Assembly: GCA_001701115.1 (NCBI GenBank)
Contig: DAAJ01000056.1
Coordinates: 1,995-17,818, forward strand
Direction of reading: 5' to 3'
DNA length: 15,824 bases
From: Bacteroidales bacterium GP2
Lineage (GTDB): Bacteria; Bacteroidota; Bacteroidia; Bacteroidales; Muribaculaceae
The notes under the pieces: model-generated
What the model was told of the DNA's origin: nothing
The model's database searches: none
Seen by the model: the letters and a program-made list of their open reading frames with translations, nothing else
Program-made: the position numbers and the translations under genes
Part shown: positions 5,479-14,133 of the stretch, one piece after another
How the letters are laid out: each line of letters opens with the position of its first letter
How positions within the stretch are numbered: the first letter of the stretch is position 1

Positions 5479-8244
5479 ATGGAAGAGAAAAAACTTTTTC
5501 TGCTCGATGCCTACGCGCTTATATACCGCGCTTACTATGCCATGATTCGCTCCCCGAGGATTACTACCAAGGGATTCAACACCTCTGCGATTTTCGGATT
5601 CTGCAATACCCTTGATGAAGTATTGCGCAAGGAAAATCCTACCCACATAGCGGTTTGCTTTGACCCGACAGGCAAGACATTCCGCCATGAGGCATACGAG
5701 GAGTACAAGGCGCAGCGCGACAAGCAGCCGGAGGACATAACTGTTTCCGTGCCATATATCAAGCGTATCCTTGCCGCGTATAATATCCCTGCAATCGAAG
5801 TTCCGGGATATGAGGCGGACGATGTAATCGGAACCCTCTCCAGGATAGCGGAGAGAGAGGGATTCATAACTTACATGATGACACCGGACAAGGATTACGG
5901 GCAATTGGTCACCGACAAGGTATTCATGTACCGACCCTCACTACGCGGAGAAGGCTTTGAAATTCGCGGTCCTAAAGAAATATGTGAGAAATTCCTCATC
6001 GACCGTCCTGAACAGGTAATTGACATGTTGGCGCTTGAGGGCGACACCAGCGACAACATACCCGGTTGCCCCGGCGTGGGAGAAAAAACAGCCGCAAAGC
6101 TAATAAGCATATGGGGAAGTGTGGAAAACCTTTTAAAACACACCCAGGATCTCAAAGGCGTACTCCAGAAAAAAATCGAGGCGAATGCAGATAATATCCT
6201 TTTCTCAAAATTCCTCGCGACAATAAAAACAGATGTGCCGCTGGGCGACATTGATCCGGAATCTTTCAGGCGCAAAGATATTAATGTTGACGAACTGGCG
6301 GAAATTTACCGTGAACTGGAGTTCCGCTCATTCCTGAACAGGCTCGGCATGCCTGCTACTGCAAGTGCTCCAGCTCCGGCACCAGCGCCTGTCGAGGGGG
6401 AAATGGGCAGTCTTTTTGACTTTCAGGAGGAAAACCAAGCAGTGGAATCTATCAACTCACAAGGTCATAACTACAAACTCATCACCACAGCGGCAGAAGC
6501 GGCTGAGATGGTCGAGCGCATGAATGGCTCGGAGCGGATTTCAATAGCCGTAAACGCTTCCGGCGAATTTGCCATGACTGCAAAGCTTGAAGGAATAGCA
6601 TTTTCAAATGCAAAAGGATTCGCCACATACATTGCTTTCCCGGCGGCAAAGGTCCAGAGGGAAGAAATAGCAGTGGTATTGCAGCCGCTATTTGACAAAG
6701 CGCCCCTGATTGTCAGCCACAATATAAAGCGCGACCTGATTGTGCTCCGCAGGGAAAAGATGATTCTCGGCAAACACTACTATGACACCTCCGTGGCGCA
6801 TTACCTCATCGACCCCGAAATGAAGCACGAACTGGCGTATGTGTCAAGAAAATACTTGAACTACTCCATCATTGAGCCGGAACCGGCACCTCCGGGCAGA
6901 CCACCGAAGAATCAGCCCGGAATGTCACGTGAGGAAGCGGCAACGAAATTCGGGGAGCAGGCGGACATAACCCTGCGCCTATATGACGAACTCACCCATA
7001 TTATAAAGGAGCAAGATTTGGAACCATTGCTCACCTCCATTGAAATGCCGCTCGTGAGGGTACTCGCCGAAATGGAATGGAATGGAGTGAGGATCGATGT
7101 CATGGAACTGTCCCGCCTTGACAAGCAGTTCACCGAAAGGCTTAGGGACATGGAGCAAAAAATATTCCAGCTTGCCGGAGGACCGTTCAACATCAGCTCC
7201 CCCATGCAGGTTGGAGAGGTTCTCTTCGACAGGCTGAAAATTGACACCAACGCCAAGCGCACGAAAAAAGGCGGCTACTCCACCACTGAGGAAATACTTG
7301 AGAAACTGCGTGCGGCAAACCCCATTGTAGACCTTATCCTGCAATACAGGGCACTCAAAAAACTCCTCACCACTTATGTCAAGGCATTACCGGCAATGGT
7401 AAATCCGGTCACCGGCAAGATACACACTTCATTCAACCAGACCGTTACCGCTACCGGGCGAATATCATCCACCAATCCAAACCTGCAGAACATCCCAATC
7501 CGCTCCGATGACGGCAGGGAGATTCGCCGTGCATTCATCCCTGAGCCGGGAGACCTGTTGCTGAGTGCCGACTACTCTCAGATCGAACTGCGCCTCATGG
7601 CTGTGCTGAGCCACGACAAGGACATGATTGATGCATTCCTGTCCGGAGAAGACATCCACCGTGCCACAGCTGCAAAAGTTTACCACGAAGCGATTGAAGA
7701 TGTCACTGACACGCAGCGCAGGAATGCCAAGACTGCAAACTTCGGCATTATATATGGCATATCCGCTTTCGGGCTTTCGGAACGGCTCGGCATACCTCGT
7801 GCCGAAGCAAAGATGCTTATAGACGGCTACTTCCGCACATATCCGGGGGTAAAGGAGTATATGAACAGCAGCATAGAGTATGCCCGTGAGCATGGATTTG
7901 TTGCCACCCTCAAGGGACGCAAGCGCTTTTTGCCAGACATCAACAGCCGCAGCGCAGTTGTCAGAGGCTACGCCGAGCGAAATGCGATAAATGCGCCGCT
8001 GCAAGGATCAGCGGCTGACATAATCAAACTTGCCATGGTGGAAATCGACCGCCATATGACTGAAGCAGGGCTACAGTCAAAGATGATTCTGCAAGTGCAT
8101 GACGAACTTGTGTTTAATGTTAAACCGGAAGAACTGCCGAAACTGCAGGAAATTGTCGTGCGGGACATGGAGGGAGCGTTTTCCGCAGTAGTACCCCTGA
8201 CGGTGTCAAGCGGCACCGGCATGAACTGGCTTGAAGCGCATTGA
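5479..8244 (+). CDS. polA: DNA polymerase I
   Basis: A 921-residue enzyme of normal length for Pol I, which removes RNA primers and fills gaps in replication and repair. N-terminal 5'-nuclease: LFLLDAYALIYRAY with D10, YEADDVIGTL, TPDKDYGQLV and GDTSDNIPG are intact. A Pro/Ala linker near residue 295 leads to the 3'-5' exonuclease domain, where catalytic acids are missing: the DxE motif reads VNASG (N359, S361), the D501 equivalent is Q494 and the Y497 equivalent K490; only D419 (HNIKRDL) remains. Polymerase motifs are complete: motif A DYSQIELR with D698, motif B RRNAKTANFGIIYG with K751 and Y759, motif C QVHDELVF with D875. It should thus be a nuclease-polymerase without proofreading. A weak -7-like TAACTTAG lies at 5455-5462. 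The stop overlaps the next start (TGATG). Confidence 0.97.
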   Translation: MEEKKLFLLDAYALIYRAYYAMIRSPRITTKGFNTSAIFGFCNTLDEVLRKENPTHIAVCFDPTGKTFRHEAYEEYKAQRDKQPEDITVSVPYIKRILAAYNIPAIEVPGYEADDVIGTLSRIAEREGFITYMMTPDKDYGQLVTDKVFMYRPSLRGEGFEIRGPKEICEKFLIDRPEQVIDMLALEGDTSDNIPGCPGVGEKTAAKLISIWGSVENLLKHTQDLKGVLQKKIEANADNILFSKFLATIKTDVPLGDIDPESFRRKDINVDELAEIYRELEFRSFLNRLGMPATASAPAPAPAPVEGEMGSLFDFQEENQAVESINSQGHNYKLITTAAEAAEMVERMNGSERISIAVNASGEFAMTAKLEGIAFSNAKGFATYIAFPAAKVQREEIAVVLQPLFDKAPLIVSHNIKRDLIVLRREKMILGKHYYDTSVAHYLIDPEMKHELAYVSRKYLNYSIIEPEPAPPGRPPKNQPGMSREEAATKFGEQADITLRLYDELTHIIKEQDLEPLLTSIEMPLVRVLAEMEWNGVRIDVMELSRLDKQFTERLRDMEQKIFQLAGGPFNISSPMQVGEVLFDRLKIDTNAKRTKKGGYSTTEEILEKLRAANPIVDLILQYRALKKLLTTYVKALPAMVNPVTGKIHTSFNQTVTATGRISSTNPNLQNIPIRSDDGREIRRAFIPEPGDLLLSADYSQIELRLMAVLSHDKDMIDAFLSGEDIHRATAAKVYHEAIEDVTDTQRRNAKTANFGIIYGISAFGLSERLGIPRAEAKMLIDGYFRTYPGVKEYMNSSIEYAREHGFVATLKGRKRFLPDINSRSAVVRGYAERNAINAPLQGSAADIIKLAMVEIDRHMTEAGLQSKMILQVHDELVFNVKPEELPKLQEIVVRDMEGAFSAVVPLTVSSGTGMNWLEAH

Positions 8245-9461
8245 TGGCACAGGTGGTTGACATAGCTGTAATAGGTGCGGGAAACCGTGGCTGCAAGTAT
8301 CTTTCACTGCTGGCGCAAATGCCAGGCAGAGTGAGGATTGCCGCTATTGTTGAGCCCAATCCGCGCCGTGCCGCGAAAGCATCTGCAATTCTTGCGGAAG
8401 CTGGGGTACCGGATGCGCCGGTATTCTCATCCTGCGCCGAAATGCTGCACGCCATTGTGCCGCAGGGTGCAGTCATCGCCACTCCTGAGCAGTTGCACTA
8501 CCGGCAAGCCATGGAGCTGCTTGACAAAGGGGTGAATATTCTCCTTGAAAAACCTGTTGCAGTCACCGAAGAGCAATGCCGCGAAATTGCGGATAAGGCG
8601 GCAAGCAAAAATCTTGTTGCCGGAGTGTGCCATGTCCTCCGCTATCATCCCTATTTTGCAAAACTATGTTCAATTGCCACCGACGGCATCCTCGGCGAAG
8701 TGGTGAGCGTTAGCCACAGGCTTAGCGTAGGCATTGACCGCGCCTGCCACACCTTTGTCAGGGGTCCGTGGGGAAAACCGGCACTCACCTCCCCCATGTT
8801 GCTTTCCAAATGCTGCCACGACATGGACATCATCACCGCCATCGTCCGCAGCCGCGCGGCTGTAGTCCGGAGTGTGGGCGGAAGATGTTTTTTCAGGGCG
8901 GATAACCGTCCTGAAGATGCAGCAGATAGATGTGTTTCGTGCCCTATTGAGCGTGAGTGCTGCTTCTCGGCAGTTGACCTGTACCGCAGGAGAAGAGAGT
9001 GGACAGCCGGGTTTGACCCTGCACCGGGCAAAACCATTGAGTCCGAGGTGGAGAGGCAGCTTGCCAAAGGAGAATACGGAAGATGCGTTTTTGCGTGCGA
9101 CAATGAGGCGGTGGACCGTCAGGTCGTTATAGCCGGATTTGAAAACGGAGCTGTTGCGTCCCTCACAATGAACCTATTCACCGCCGAAGATAGCCGCGAC
9201 ACACATGTCTGCCTGACCGGAGGTGAGATACACGGCAATGGGGAAATTATTGAAGTGGTGCCGCTGAGAGGAGAAAGAAAAATTTATGATTACTCCGGAA
9301 TAGCTTCAATGCCGTACCATGCGGGAGCCGACAATGCTGTCCTGGAAGATTTCATCGAGGCGGTGCGCAACCCGGAGCACACGATGCTCGCCAACATAGC
9401 GGAGTCACTTGAGAGCCATCGCATCTGTATACTCGCCGACCGCAATCTGGACAAAGTTTAA
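8244..9461 (+). CDS. Gfo/Idh/MocA-family NAD(P)-dependent oxidoreductase
   Basis: A 405-residue protein starting at ATG 8244, which shares one base with the polA stop (TGATG), so it is probably translated by reinitiation on the polA transcript. The N-terminal Rossmann fold shows DIAVIGAGNRG (glycine motif 11-16) and the family EKP motif at 102-104 (K103 is typically near the nicotinamide). The C-terminal half has CCHDMD (H192, D195) in the substrate-site region and a cysteine group CVSCPIERECC (C230, C233, C239, C240) seen in a subset of this family. Members oxidise or isomerise sugars, inositols and related compounds; the substrate cannot be read from the sequence. No signal peptide is present, so it is cytosolic. 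Its linkage to polA looks organisational rather than functional. Confidence 0.88.
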   Translation: MAQVVDIAVIGAGNRGCKYLSLLAQMPGRVRIAAIVEPNPRRAAKASAILAEAGVPDAPVFSSCAEMLHAIVPQGAVIATPEQLHYRQAMELLDKGVNILLEKPVAVTEEQCREIADKAASKNLVAGVCHVLRYHPYFAKLCSIATDGILGEVVSVSHRLSVGIDRACHTFVRGPWGKPALTSPMLLSKCCHDMDIITAIVRSRAAVVRSVGGRCFFRADNRPEDAADRCVSCPIERECCFSAVDLYRRRREWTAGFDPAPGKTIESEVERQLAKGEYGRCVFACDNEAVDRQVVIAGFENGAVASLTMNLFTAEDSRDTHVCLTGGEIHGNGEIIEVVPLRGERKIYDYSGIASMPYHAGADNAVLEDFIEAVRNPEHTMLANIAESLESHRICILADRNLDKV

Positions 9462-9532
9462 AGCCTGTTGACAATAAACCGTTGCTCCGCGGCGTTGTAG
9501 GCAACACTCTTGCGGTCAAAGTAGCGGTTCAG
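9458..9532 (-). other. Out-of-frame C-terminal tail of the ABC ATPase
   Basis: On the minus strand, shifting the ATPase frame by one base at about 9533 opens 24 codons that read L-N-R-Y-F-D-R-K-S-V-A-Y-N-A-A-E-Q-R-F-I and end at a TAA at 9458-9460. This matches the kind of tail (aromatic, FDR, QRF) found at the end of FecE/BtuD-type ATPases in Bacteroidetes. In the present frame the protein instead stops after EPLL. The restored stop would overlap the convergent oxidoreductase stop (9459-9461), a typical compact arrangement. Confidence 0.6.
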
Positions 9533-10250
9533 TCGCGCCTGAGGCACCGAGTTCCGCCGGGCTTCCTATAGTCAGCCCTTTGCCACGGTCAAGAAGCCAC
9601 ACTTTGTCCGCTATCTGTAGGGAAATGTCAAGATCGTGGGTTGACTGGAACACCACCTTATCCTTCTTTCGGGCAAGTTCCAGCAGCAATTGCATCATAT
9701 CGACCTTGCTCGGGTAATCAAGGAATGCCGATGGTTCGTCAAGGATTATTACAGGAGTCGCCTGGGCAAGGACCTTTGCTATCATGGTTTTCTGCCGCTC
9801 ACCGTCGCTAAGCGTGTGCATCATCCGGTTCTGCATTGCGGCAATACCCACAAGTTCAAGCGCTTCATCTACAATCTCACAATCCTCCCGGCTAAGCCGT
9901 CCCCAGAATCCGGTATAAGGGCTCCGACCCATCTCTACCACCTGGCGCACAGTCACGTTGTTCAGCAACAGCCTGTCGGTCAGCACCACGCCTATTATCT
10001 TGGCAAGCTCTATTTCCGAATAATCGCCGATAGCCTTTCCCTCAACTATCACCTCGCCCGCAAGCGGAGGTATGAAACCGGCAAGCGTCCGGAGCAATGT
10101 GGACTTTCCCGCTCCGTTTGAACCGATTAGGCAGGTGAGTTCACCTCGCCGCAACGATGCGTCTATACCGCTTGCAATAACCGTTTCTCCGCCTCGGTTC
10201 TTGTACCCGGTGCTCAAATTCCTCAGTTCTATGGCACGACTCCTATCCAT
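9516..10250 (-). CDS. ABC transporter ATP-binding protein, FecE/BtuD type, C-terminus frameshifted
   Basis: A 244-residue ABC ATPase of the iron-siderophore/cobalamin importer class. Walker A GSNGAGKST (43-51), signature LSDGERQ (147-153), Walker B IILDEPSAFLD (168-178) and the switch histidine H205 (STHDLD) are all intact, so ATP hydrolysis is expected. In this family the ATPase pairs with a FecCD-type permease and a binding protein, but none is encoded here; it has its own promoter and a divergent neighbour. The last residues (GASGATEPLL) look wrong, and the natural ending appears in the next frame, implying a one-base insertion near 9533. The core domain is unaffected, so it may still work. 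Which substrate it helps import cannot be told. Confidence 0.88.
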   Translation of the reverse strand: MDRSRAIELRNLSTGYKNRGGETVIASGIDASLRRGELTCLIGSNGAGKSTLLRTLAGFIPPLAGEVIVEGKAIGDYSEIELAKIIGVVLTDRLLLNNVTVRQVVEMGRSPYTGFWGRLSREDCEIVDEALELVGIAAMQNRMMHTLSDGERQKTMIAKVLAQATPVIILDEPSAFLDYPSKVDMMQLLLELARKKDKVVFQSTHDLDISLQIADKVWLLDRGKGLTIGSPAELGASGATEPLL

Positions 10251-10278
10251 AAGATTTGCTCTTGGTTTTCACTTGTGG

Positions 10279-10310
10279 CAAAAATAGATATTTCCCCTAT
10301 ATATCCCACA
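10279..10310 (-). promoter_or_regulatory. Promoter of the ABC ATPase (minus strand)
   Basis: Read on the minus strand, TATTTTTG (10286 to 10279) matches the -7 box, and TGTG (10310 to 10307) is a partial -33 match with 20 bp spacing. The expected start near 10273 leaves a leader of about 23 nt before the ATG at 10250. Confidence 0.5.
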
Positions 10311-10319
10311 TTTTTTTTG

Positions 10320-10327
10320 TACTTTTG
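10320..10327 (+). promoter_or_regulatory. -7 box of pyrG-yidC-ferritin unit
   Basis: TACTTTTG fits TAnnTTTG and follows a run of eight T. The expected start is near 10333, about 26 nt before the TTG start codon of pyrG. No convincing -33 element is visible; the upstream 30 bp are AT-rich and shared with the divergent ATPase promoter. Confidence 0.6.
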
Positions 10328-10358
10328 CGCTTTCATAACGAAATAATATCACACAGCA

Positions 10359-11999
10359 TTGGAACCTAAGTATATATTCGTTACCGGCGGAGTGGTGTCA
10401 TCACTCGGAAAGGGAATTATTTCCGCATCGCTTGCCTGCCTCCTCAAAGCGCGCGGCTATCGCGTCACTATCCAGAAATTTGACCCATATATCAATATAG
10501 ATCCCGGAACACTGAACCCTTACGAGCATGGAGAATGCTATGTGACTGTTGACGGTCATGAGGCTGACCTTGACCTCGGGCACTATGAGCGCTTCACAAA
10601 CGTCAATACCACAAGGGCTAACAATGTCACCACCGGAAGAATCTACCAAAGCGTCATTGACAAGGAGCGCCGGGGAGATTACCTGGGCAAGACCGTCCAG
10701 ATTATCCCCCACATCACCGATGAGATCAAGCGCAATGTGAAATTGCTTGGCAATACCGGCAATTTTGATTTCATCATCACGGAAATCGGCGGCACGATCG
10801 GCGACATCGAATCGCTCCCCTTCATTGAAAGCGTGCGACAGCTCCGTTGGGAACTCGGCGAAAACAGCCTATGCATCCACCTCACATACGTGCCTTACCT
10901 TCATGCCGCAAAAGAGCTTAAGACAAAGCCGACGCAGCATTCGGTAAAGCTCCTCCAGGAAGCAGGAATCCAGCCGGACATCCTCGTGCTCCGCACAGAG
11001 CAGGATATCCCTGCGGCAATGAGAAGGAAAATAGCCCAGTTCTGCAATGTGTCGCCGGAAGCGGTGGTGCAGTCAATCGACTGCTCATCCATCTACGAAG
11101 TGCCGGTAATGATGCACGCACAGCATCTTGATGAAATAGTGCTCCGCAAAACCGGAGTTACACCCACTCAGGAACCGCACATGGCTCCCTGGATGCACTT
11201 CCTTGAAAAAATGCATGCGGCAACTGAGGAAATCAACATCGCCCTTGTGGGTAAATACGTTGAGCTTCAGGACGCCTACAAGTCTATCAACGAGGCTCTT
11301 TTTCATGCGGCTACATACAGCGACCGCAAGCTGAACCTCACCAGCATACATAGCGAGAAAATCACAAAGGAAAATGTTGCCGACCTGCTGAAGGATATGG
11401 ACGGCGTGATTGTTGCCCCCGGATTCGGGCAGCGCGGAGTCGAAGGAAAGCTCACCGCCCTTGAATGGTGCCGCACTAACGATATTCCCACTTTCGGAAT
11501 ATGCCTCGGCATGCAGTGCATGGTAATTGAATTCGCAAGGAACGTGCTCGGGCTAAAGGAAGCGAACAGCACTGAAGTCAATCCCACCACAAAGGACAAT
11601 GTCATTGACCTGATGGAGGAGCAGAAGAGCCTCAGCAACCTCGGAGGCACGATGAGGCTCGGGTCATACGATTGCCGCCTTGCCGACGGGTCACGTGCCG
11701 CGGCTGCTTATGGAAAGACTGATATAAAAGAGCGCCACCGCCACCGCTTCGAGTTCAATAACGATTATCGCAAGCGTTATGAGGCAGCCGGCATGAAGTG
11801 CGTTGGAGAAAACCCCTCTACCCACCTTGTGGAAGTTGTGGAGATTCCGGGAAAACGCTGGTGGATAGGCACACAGTATCATCCTGAATATTCGAGCACT
11901 GTGCTCAACCCTCATCCCCTGTTTACCGACTTCATCAAAGCCGCCATCAAATACCGTGGGGAGAGGTTAATGGAAGAATTTGCTGAAACAAAGAATTAA
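10359..11999 (+). CDS. pyrG: CTP synthase (glutamine hydrolysing)
   Basis: A 546-residue enzyme that converts UTP to CTP using ATP and glutamine, the last step of pyrimidine nucleotide synthesis; cytosolic and tetrameric in the family. The N-terminal synthetase domain has the P-loop-like GGVVSSLGKG (10-19) followed by the strongly conserved QKFDPYINIDPGTLNPYEHG. The C-terminal class I glutamine amidotransferase has PGFGQRG, the nucleophile C382 in GICLGMQC, and H508/E510 in QYHPE. Start: the conserved N-terminus begins EPKYIFVTGG, an in-frame TAA lies at 10344-10346 and no ATG or GTG falls between, so TTG at 10359 is the only reasonable start. It lies 8 bp before yidC, indicating an operon. 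Confidence 0.97.
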   Translation: MEPKYIFVTGGVVSSLGKGIISASLACLLKARGYRVTIQKFDPYINIDPGTLNPYEHGECYVTVDGHEADLDLGHYERFTNVNTTRANNVTTGRIYQSVIDKERRGDYLGKTVQIIPHITDEIKRNVKLLGNTGNFDFIITEIGGTIGDIESLPFIESVRQLRWELGENSLCIHLTYVPYLHAAKELKTKPTQHSVKLLQEAGIQPDILVLRTEQDIPAAMRRKIAQFCNVSPEAVVQSIDCSSIYEVPVMMHAQHLDEIVLRKTGVTPTQEPHMAPWMHFLEKMHAATEEINIALVGKYVELQDAYKSINEALFHAATYSDRKLNLTSIHSEKITKENVADLLKDMDGVIVAPGFGQRGVEGKLTALEWCRTNDIPTFGICLGMQCMVIEFARNVLGLKEANSTEVNPTTKDNVIDLMEEQKSLSNLGGTMRLGSYDCRLADGSRAAAAYGKTDIKERHRHRFEFNNDYRKRYEAAGMKCVGENPSTHLVEVVEIPGKRWWIGTQYHPEYSSTVLNPHPLFTDFIKAAIKYRGERLMEEFAETKN

Positions 12000-12007
12000 A
12001 TTACGAT

Positions 12008-14107
12008 ATGGATAAGAATACACTCACCGGGGTGCTCCTGATGGGAGCCGTGATACTCGGATTCATGTGGCTGAACCAGCCGTCAAAAGAGGAAATCGAG
12101 CGTCAGCGCGAACAGGCGGAAGCCCAGGCGCGGGAAGCGCAGAAAGCCGCTGAAAACCAGCCGGTGCTCACTGTGGACAGCGTCAGCGACCTTGAAAAGG
12201 CACAGATTGCGGCAACCGTGCAGCAGCTTGGCACACTCGACACTGTAACCGGAACCCGCACTCTTTCAATGCCCGATGCCGTGCTGACTCTCAGCAAGGA
12301 CGGAGTGGCTGGAGGACACGTCACCACACCTGCGGCACAGGTGCCTGTGGCTGACATCCTTTCCGCGGACTACGGCAACCTGAGTCCCGAAACAGCGGCA
12401 AAAGCGGTAAGCACCCTTCGCCAGGCGCTTGCATCAGCTGCGAGGTACAAAGGTTTTGCCCGCTATCTCACCGGCGAAGACAAAACTATCTCGCTGCAGA
12501 ATGATGTGCTTGCCCTTAAGGTGTCAACCCACGGGGGCGTCATTTCATCAGCAGTGCTCAAAGATTACAACCGCTACGACTCCACAGCCGTAAACCTCAT
12601 GAACAAGGAAGTGGATTCCTACAGCTTCACATTGCAGACCGCAACCCAGCGTTTCTCCACCTCTGAATTCTACTTCACACCGGTTGCCGTAAGCGACTCA
12701 TCAGTAACAATGCAGCTTAACCTCGGCGACGGCGCTACATGGGCGCTCCGCTACACTCTCCCCGAAAAGGGCTACACGGTGAGGATGGAGATACTCCAGA
12801 GCGGCATGAACGCAGTTATTCCGCAGAGCGTCGCAGAAATGGACTTCGCATGGCACCAGAAAATGGCACGCAACGAAGCTGGAAAGATGTTTGAGGAGCG
12901 TAACTCCGCATTATACTATATGTTTGTCAACGGTGACGTTGAAAACCTCAAGGAGGGAAGCTCCGAGATGAAAGAGGTAAAGGAGAGGGTTAAATGGATC
13001 GGCTACAAGAACCAGTTCTTCACCGCGCTCCTTGTTTGCGACCAGAATTTCACTTCCGCGAAATTCGACTCCGAAGTCCTCGAAGGAAATCCCACATACC
13101 TTAAAGAGATGGACACCGAGGCAACACTCGAATATTCTTCAGCCAACCCGATGCCCGCCTCATTCACCTTCTTCTTCGGTCCCAACTCCTACCCGCTGCT
13201 CAGCGACCTCCAGGATGAACTCGCTCCCGGGCAGAACCTCCACCTCACAAACCTCATCCCCCTCGGATGGGCGCTCTTCCGCTGGATTAACACCCTTATC
13301 GTCATTCCGGTATTTGACTTCCTCGGCAAGTTCATCACCAACTATGGCATAATTATCCTGCTGCTCACTATCTTCATCAAAATCATCCTCTTCCCCTTCA
13401 CATACAAGAGCTACATGAGCCAGGCGAAAATGAGGGTGCTTGCTCCGGAAATCAAGGAAATCAACGACAAATATCCCGGCAACGAGAACGCGATGAAACG
13501 CCAGCAGGAAACAATGGCGCTTTACAGCCGCGCCGGCGCCAGCCCGTTCTCTGGATGCCTGCCGATGCTCCTCCAGCTCCCGATCCTGATTGCGATGTTC
13601 AACTTCTTCCCATCAGCAATCGAGCTGCGCGGCGAGCCTTTCCTCTGGGCGAAGGACCTATCCGCTCCGGACGCTATCATCAGCTGGAAAACAAACATAC
13701 CGCTCATTTCATCCACTTTCGGTAACCATATCAGCCTGTTCTGCCTCCTCATGACTGTTGTGAACATCATCTATACCAAAATCAACATGCAGAGCCAGCC
13801 CGGCGGCAACTCAATGCCCGGAATGAAATGGATGATGTACCTGATGCCTGTGATGTTCCTCGTGTTCTTCAACAACTATGCTTCCGGTTTGAGCTACTAC
13901 TACTTCCTTTCGCTCCTCATCACCATCGCGCAGACATTTGTGTTCCGCAAAGTTGTTGACGAAGAGAAAGTGCGTGCCGCAATGAAAGAGAATGCCCGCA
14001 AGCCCAAAAAGAAGAGCGGCTTCATGGCTCGCCTCGAAGAAGCGCAGCGCAAGCAGCAGGCATTGCTGCGCGAGCAGGAAAAGCAGCGTGCTAAAAAGCG
14101 CAGATAA
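12008..14107 (+). CDS. yidC: Membrane protein insertase YidC
   Basis: A 699-residue inner-membrane insertase that folds and inserts membrane proteins alone or with SecYEG. Order: first transmembrane helix (about 6-22), a charged coiled stretch (27-50), the large periplasmic beta-domain, then the conserved five-helix core (about 415-650) with FLGKFITNYG, FPFTYKSYMSQAKM, the GCLPMLLQLPI loop and a C-terminal highly basic tail (KKKSGFMARL ... KQRAKKRR) expected to contact ribosomes. K458 occupies the place of the groove arginine of E. coli YidC. It is longer than I expect for the family because of an extra stretch (about 60-150) in the periplasmic domain that shows an internal repeat. It follows pyrG by 8 bp and precedes ferritin by 26 bp. 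Confidence 0.96.
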   Translation: MDKNTLTGVLLMGAVILGFMWLNQPSKEEIERQREQAEAQAREAQKAAENQPVLTVDSVSDLEKAQIAATVQQLGTLDTVTGTRTLSMPDAVLTLSKDGVAGGHVTTPAAQVPVADILSADYGNLSPETAAKAVSTLRQALASAARYKGFARYLTGEDKTISLQNDVLALKVSTHGGVISSAVLKDYNRYDSTAVNLMNKEVDSYSFTLQTATQRFSTSEFYFTPVAVSDSSVTMQLNLGDGATWALRYTLPEKGYTVRMEILQSGMNAVIPQSVAEMDFAWHQKMARNEAGKMFEERNSALYYMFVNGDVENLKEGSSEMKEVKERVKWIGYKNQFFTALLVCDQNFTSAKFDSEVLEGNPTYLKEMDTEATLEYSSANPMPASFTFFFGPNSYPLLSDLQDELAPGQNLHLTNLIPLGWALFRWINTLIVIPVFDFLGKFITNYGIIILLLTIFIKIILFPFTYKSYMSQAKMRVLAPEIKEINDKYPGNENAMKRQQETMALYSRAGASPFSGCLPMLLQLPILIAMFNFFPSAIELRGEPFLWAKDLSAPDAIISWKTNIPLISSTFGNHISLFCLLMTVVNIIYTKINMQSQPGGNSMPGMKWMMYLMPVMFLVFFNNYASGLSYYYFLSLLITIAQTFVFRKVVDEEKVRAAMKENARKPKKKSGFMARLEEAQRKQQALLREQEKQRAKKRR

Positions 14108-14133
14108 CCGTACAGACTAAATAACATAACACA

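Noticed and set aside
7465..8004. A 179-codon minus-strand open frame inside polA
   Set aside because: It mirrors the polymerase domain motifs of polA and has no promoter or recognisable domain.
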